Below are positions 6,649-10,173 of a stretch of DNA of 10,173 bases, piece after piece (positions within the stretch are counted from its first letter, which is position 1; each line of letters opens with the position of its first letter). Position numbers and translations under genes: made by a program. The notes under the pieces were generated by a model. That model was given only the letters and a program-made list of their open reading frames with translations. It had not been told where the DNA came from and did no database searches. The stretch is from an uncultured Maribacter sp. (lineage in GTDB: Bacteria > Bacteroidota > Bacteroidia > Flavobacteriales > Flavobacteriaceae): assembly GCA_905479535.1 (NCBI GenBank), contig CAJQMW010000058.1, forward strand, positions 1-10,173. Direction: 5' to 3'.

Positions 6649-6664
6649 TTTACGACTTCGTAAA
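6649..6664. terminator. Weak hairpin between convergent genes
   Basis: TTTACG and CGTAAA pair around an ACTT loop just behind the MATE stop codon. It is AT-rich and no good T-run follows at once on the + strand, so it is at best a weak terminator, possibly shared with the convergent hydrolase gene. Confidence 0.25.
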
Positions 6665-6688
6665 TGGATATTGCTTTTCAGAATTGAT

Positions 6689-7993
6689 TTATTCTGCCGG
6701 TTTAGCATGTAGCAACTCCATACCCGTAGAAGACCTGGGTTTAAAACCGGTCCAATCTTTTTCATTTGAATTTTCCTGTAGATCAAGATATTTCGAGAAA
6801 TCATTCCCTTTGAGATGAATCCCCAAAAAAGCGGTTACAAAATGCTGGTTGATATTGTTCAGTTTACGTTGATCCCATGATGGTTCCGCATACCTATAAT
6901 ATTCATCAATATGAAGGCCAAGAGCTAAAGACTCGGCTGGGGGAGGATTTGGCGCCACATTGTGCCTTGCGTTTTTATAGGTTAGTAAGTAACGGTCTGC
7001 ATTTACAGAACCATCGTAAATTACTTTGATACCTTTTTCATATCCCGAAATATCATCCTGGCTTCCCGCCACAAAGAATGTGGGTGTCTTTAGCCCCTTT
7101 AATCCCGTTGCGTCCCATACACCACGTTCCATGCCCCAAGGAGCAAAGGCCACTATGGCCTTAATCCTGGCATCTGTCTTTTTTTGGTATTCAGGATTGC
7201 TTGCTGCGTGTTCATAAATGGCCGAACTGCCTCCCGTCATTTGTCCAAAGAATGCGGCAAGCCCATCACTATAACCGGCACCACCAACGTTTAGAACACC
7301 ATACCCGCCCATGGAGTATCCTACAATTCCAGTGTTTTGGGCATCAACAAGACCTTTTAGGGCATCTTCACTATTCAGACTACCTATGCGTTGCATTTCA
7401 TTCAAAACAAACCGAATGTCTTTTGGTCTATTCAGAAGCGTACTTTGAAAGGCATTTGCGTCTTTAAAGGTGGAATCCGTATGGTCAATGGCTGCTACTA
7501 CGTAGCCCTTAGAAGCTAGGTTTTCGGTCAAATACGTCATTAAAAATCGGGAACCGACATAACCGTGTGAAACGATGACCAAGGGAAATTTGCCCTTATC
7601 GTCTAGTGGCTTTGCATCACGGAAGGCTTTGCCCTTAAAAGTAAACGGAATCAAAGGTCTTAGTGTGTCCCCTTTGATACCCATTACCTCCTCATAAATT
7701 ACCGACTCCTTATTATCGCTTTCCTCGGCGGGATACCATATTTCAATGGTAAGCGGCCGGTCATATATTGGGTCTTTTCCATCTTTGGAATTCAGTATAT
7801 CTACTTGATTGGTATTTAACAGATTCAATGTCCGCACCCCTACTTGGTAGTCGCCTCTTTTGGCTAGTTCAGGCGCATCGGGCAGGGTGTCGCCGTATAG
7901 AAATCCTTGGGATTGTGCAGGAATTGGGGCAATTAAAAATAGGAATATTATAATTGCAATAGACCAATTATTGGATGTCTTCTTTTTGTTCAT
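6689..7993 (-). CDS. Secreted alpha/beta hydrolase (dienelactone hydrolase / PAF-acetylhydrolase-like)
   Basis: From the ATG at 7993 the protein has 434 residues and begins with a good signal peptide: MNKKK, hydrophobic residues 11-25, cleavage probably near S28 in AQS|Q. The frame is open 21 codons further to an ATG at 8056, but that start would bury the signal peptide behind a polar, Arg-rich stretch, so I reject it. The fold is that of a serine hydrolase. A conserved N-terminal block LTIEIWYPAE lies at 81-90 and an oxyanion-hole strand FPLVIVSHGYVGSR at 136-149. The nucleophile elbow GYSMGG is at 225-230 (S227). The acid is probably D313 or D314 in AGSQDDISG, and the catalytic histidine is H344 in NARHNVAP. 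The layout suits secreted esterases or lipases of the PAF-acetylhydrolase/chlorophyllase-like group; the substrate is unknown. The gene is convergent with the MATE gene and divergent from the Asp-box protein gene. Confidence 0.92.
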   Translation of the reverse strand: MNKKKTSNNWSIAIIIFLFLIAPIPAQSQGFLYGDTLPDAPELAKRGDYQVGVRTLNLLNTNQVDILNSKDGKDPIYDRPLTIEIWYPAEESDNKESVIYEEVMGIKGDTLRPLIPFTFKGKAFRDAKPLDDKGKFPLVIVSHGYVGSRFLMTYLTENLASKGYVVAAIDHTDSTFKDANAFQSTLLNRPKDIRFVLNEMQRIGSLNSEDALKGLVDAQNTGIVGYSMGGYGVLNVGGAGYSDGLAAFFGQMTGGSSAIYEHAASNPEYQKKTDARIKAIVAFAPWGMERGVWDATGLKGLKTPTFFVAGSQDDISGYEKGIKVIYDGSVNADRYLLTYKNARHNVAPNPPPAESLALGLHIDEYYRYAEPSWDQRKLNNINQHFVTAFLGIHLKGNDFSKYLDLQENSNEKDWTGFKPRSSTGMELLHAKPAE

Positions 7994-8172
7994 TTTACTG
8001 ATTTGCGTTCTTTCTAAAGGTAGGGAAATTACTCTTTCTTCAGGAATGCGCCTCAATAAGTTAAAAAAAGCAAACTATTTTCTTTATTTTTTTAAGGTGT
8101 TTTTATCTCATATTCTTTACTACTGTTGCTGTTTTACTTATTTTTAAACTTGACTAATTCAACACATATAAA
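7994..8172. other. Divergent intergenic region between two secreted-protein genes
   Basis: These 179 bases separate the starts of the minus-strand hydrolase and the plus-strand Asp-box protein. They are AT-rich, with T-runs around 8079-8107, and must hold both promoters. No convincing TAnnTTTG box is seen on the minus strand; the nearest, TACCTTTA close to the hydrolase start, has no TTG at the right distance. No stable hairpin or operator-like dyad was found. Confidence 0.6.
8126..8152 (+). promoter_or_regulatory. Weak candidate promoter for the Asp-box protein gene
   Basis: TTG at 8126-8128 is followed after 16 bases by TAAACTTG at 8145-8152, one mismatch from TAnnTTTG. Transcription would start about 14 bases before the ATG, giving a very short leader. 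The same 16-base spacing is seen upstream of hemH. Tentative. Confidence 0.25.
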
Positions 8173-10173
8173 ATGAAGGCATGCTACACTTTGGCAAGTA
8201 TTTTTCTACTTGCTTTTTTACTGTTACCAAATACAGGTAATGCTCAAAGAAAGAAAAAATCAAACGCCACAACAGTGGAATACCCAGAGGATTTGTACTC
8301 TAGTCTGGACTACAGACTAGTTGGACCATTCAGGGGAGGTCGTTCCGCGGCGGTTACTGGCGTGCCAGGAGAACCTAACCTTTTTTATTTTGGAGCAACA
8401 GGTGGCGGTGTCTGGAAAACGCTGGATGGTGGTCGCACTTGGGAAAATATTTCCGATGGTTATTTCGGCGGTAGCATAGGTGCTGTGGAGGTCGCTAAGA
8501 GCGACCCCAATGTAATTTATGTCGGCGGGGGAGAGAAAACGCTAAGGGGGAACGTGTCCTCGGGATATGGTATCTGGAAAACCGAAAATGCAGGGAAAAC
8601 TTGGGTTTCGGCCGGTTTGAAGAACAGCCGCCATGTACCGAGAATTCGAGTGCATCCAACGGATTACAATACGGTTTATGCTGCCGTTCTTGGAAACATT
8701 TACAAGCCCACTAAAGAAAGGGGTATTTATAAAAGTACCGATGGTGGTCAAAACTGGAAACAAGTATTGTTCGTGAATGACCAAGCTGGTGCAGTGGATT
8801 TGATATTGGATCCAAACAACCCAAGAATATTATATGCCTCTACATGGAGAGCACAACGTACGCCTTATAGTCTTAGTAGTGGTGGTGAGGGCTCTGCGCT
8901 TTGGAAGAGCACGGATAGTGGTGAAACGTGGACCGAGATTTCAAAAAATGAAGGTTTTCCAAATGACACTTTAGGGATAATGGGAGTTACCGTTTCCCCT
9001 AAAAACTCGGAGCGAGTTTGGGCCATTGTTGAAAATAAGGAAAAGGGTGGTCTATACCGTTCAAATGATGGTGGAAAAAAATGGACTCAGGTAAACAGTG
9101 AAAGAAAACTTCGTCAGCGGGCATGGTACTACACCCGTGTGTATGCAGACACGGAAGATGAAGATGTGGTCTATGTGCTGAACGTCCGTTATCATAAGTC
9201 CACTGATGGAGGAAAGACTTTCAATACATTCAACGCGCCACACGGAGACCATCATGATTTATGGATATCCCCAGAAAACTCCAAACGCATGATAATTGGT
9301 GATGATGGAGGAGCACAAGTCTCCTATGACGGTGGCGAAACATGGAGCACCTATTATAATCAACCAACGGCCCAGTTTTATAGGGTAACTACGGACAATG
9401 CTTTTCCGTATCGCATTTATGTGGCACAACAGGATAATTCTACGTTGCGAATAAACCATAGGAGTGATGGTGGTAGTATTGATGAGTCCGATTGGGAGCC
9501 GACTGCTGGGGGTGAGTCTGCCCATATTGCCGTGGATCCTGAAAATAACGATATTGTATACGGAGGAAGCTATGACGGATTCTTAACCCGGGTAAATCAT
9601 GATAATGGAACTGTTAGAGGGGTTAATGTTTGGCCGGATAATCCAATGGGGGCCGGTGCTGAAGCTATGAAATACCGCTTTCAATGGAATTTCCCAATCA
9701 TGTTCAGTCGTCACGATCCTAATAAATTATATACGTTTTCGCAGCATGTTCATCTCTCCGAGAACGAAGGACAAAGCTGGAAAGTGTTGAGTGGCGACCT
9801 TACAAGAAATGATCCTACTAAATTGGGTTCCAGTGGTGGCCCAATAACGCAGGATAATACCAGTGTAGAATATTACTGTACCATTTTTGCAGCTAACGAA
9901 AGTCCTTTAAAGGAAGGCTTGCTATGGGTAGGGAGTGATGATGGTTTAATTCATGTTTCTAAAGACGGGGGTGCCAATTGGGAAAATGTAACCCCTGCCA
10001 ATATGCCAGAATGGAACATGATAAATAGTATAGAACCATCGGCCTTTGATGAAGGCACTTGTTATGTTGCGGCAACACGTTACAAGTTAGGGGATTTTGA
10101 ACCCTACCTCTATAAAACGACCGATTATGGCCAGACTTGGACTAAAATTACGAACGGCATCAATAACGAACAT
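8173..10173 (+). CDS. Secreted Asp-box (BNR / sortilin-like) beta-propeller protein, 3' end outside window
   Basis: The frame starts at the ATG at 8173 and stays open for 667 codons to the window edge, so the C-terminus is missing. Residues 1-24 form a signal peptide (hydrophobic 6-19, cleavage after A24 in GNA|Q). The mature part begins with LYSSLDYRLVGPFRGGRSAA (41-60), the usual opening of the large Bacteroidetes VPS10/sortilin-like BNR family. Ten Asp-box turns of the S/T-x-D-x-G-x-x-W type are visible, starting at residues 83, 137, 188, 246, 297, 343, 384, 529, 596 and 649. Examples are TLDGGRTW, STDSGETW and SKDGGANW. Such repeats build multi-bladed propellers, as in sialidases, GH74 xyloglucanases and sortilins. 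I see no diagnostic glycosidase active site, so a catalytic role should not be assumed; many relatives are about 1,000 residues and have no proven function. The AAATG start lacks a Shine-Dalgarno sequence. Confidence 0.9.
   Translation, partial: MKACYTLASIFLLAFLLLPNTGNAQRKKKSNATTVEYPEDLYSSLDYRLVGPFRGGRSAAVTGVPGEPNLFYFGATGGGVWKTLDGGRTWENISDGYFGGSIGAVEVAKSDPNVIYVGGGEKTLRGNVSSGYGIWKTENAGKTWVSAGLKNSRHVPRIRVHPTDYNTVYAAVLGNIYKPTKERGIYKSTDGGQNWKQVLFVNDQAGAVDLILDPNNPRILYASTWRAQRTPYSLSSGGEGSALWKSTDSGETWTEISKNEGFPNDTLGIMGVTVSPKNSERVWAIVENKEKGGLYRSNDGGKKWTQVNSERKLRQRAWYYTRVYADTEDEDVVYVLNVRYHKSTDGGKTFNTFNAPHGDHHDLWISPENSKRMIIGDDGGAQVSYDGGETWSTYYNQPTAQFYRVTTDNAFPYRIYVAQQDNSTLRINHRSDGGSIDESDWEPTAGGESAHIAVDPENNDIVYGGSYDGFLTRVNHDNGTVRGVNVWPDNPMGAGAEAMKYRFQWNFPIMFSRHDPNKLYTFSQHVHLSENEGQSWKVLSGDLTRNDPTKLGSSGGPITQDNTSVEYYCTIFAANESPLKEGLLWVGSDDGLIHVSKDGGANWENVTPANMPEWNMINSIEPSAFDEGTCYVAATRYKLGDFEPYLYKTTDYGQTWTKITNGINNEH

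Noticed and set aside
7994..8056. Upstream extension of the hydrolase gene to the ATG at 8056
   Set aside because: The extra 21 residues are polar and would precede a complete signal peptide that starts at the ATG at 7993.
8542..9525. Several minus-strand frames (8542-8784, 9061-9255, 9259-9525) under the Asp-box gene
   Set aside because: All lie antisense to a continuous 667-codon frame with a signal peptide and ten Asp-box motifs. None resembles a known protein.
1..10173. Search for CRISPR arrays, tRNA, insertion sequences, toxin-antitoxin or phage-defence genes
   Set aside because: No regularly spaced repeats, cloverleaf-like segments, transposase motifs or small paired genes were seen. 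The gene content is housekeeping, transport and secreted proteins.

Overview
The window looks like ordinary chromosome from a member of Bacteroidetes, most likely a marine Flavobacteriia relative. The signs are a moderately AT-rich sequence, a DUF1460 amidase-like protein, an internal-cysteine type ferrochelatase, large secreted Asp-box (BNR) proteins, almost no Shine-Dalgarno sequences, and a TTG / TAnnTTTG promoter upstream of hemH. I see no rRNA, tRNA, CRISPR array, transposase, phage gene or obvious defence system.

Layout. Positions 1-242 hold the C-terminal DNA-binding half of an AraC-type regulator (+ strand) that ends inside a GC-rich palindrome. Positions 344-2571 hold two minus-strand genes 38 bp apart: an unrecognised, AT-rich lipoprotein, then a secreted DUF1460 (NlpC/P60-like) protein. 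The 249 bp at 2572-2820 carry the most structured non-coding DNA of the window: a perfect 23-bp inverted repeat flanked by two diverged direct copies of a terminator-like hairpin. A minus-strand MscS channel gene follows (2821-3885). It is transcribed divergently from hemH (4138-5169), which is followed on the same strand by a MATE transporter (5255-6643). The MATE gene converges on a secreted alpha/beta hydrolase gene (6689-7993, minus). That hydrolase gene is divergent from a large secreted Asp-box propeller protein, which starts at 8173 and runs off the right edge without a stop.

How the genes might work together. hemH does the last step of haem synthesis. The regulator fragment has the look of the PchR-like (iron/siderophore) AraC group, but it lies about 4 kb from hemH, so a link is speculative. 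Four of the seven protein genes have export signals (lipoprotein, DUF1460 protein, hydrolase, Asp-box protein), which fits the envelope- and secretion-rich habit of this phylum. I find no convincing new multi-gene system. The observations most worth checking are the structured spacer 2572-2820, the cysteine cluster in the ferrochelatase, and the orphan lipoprotein.
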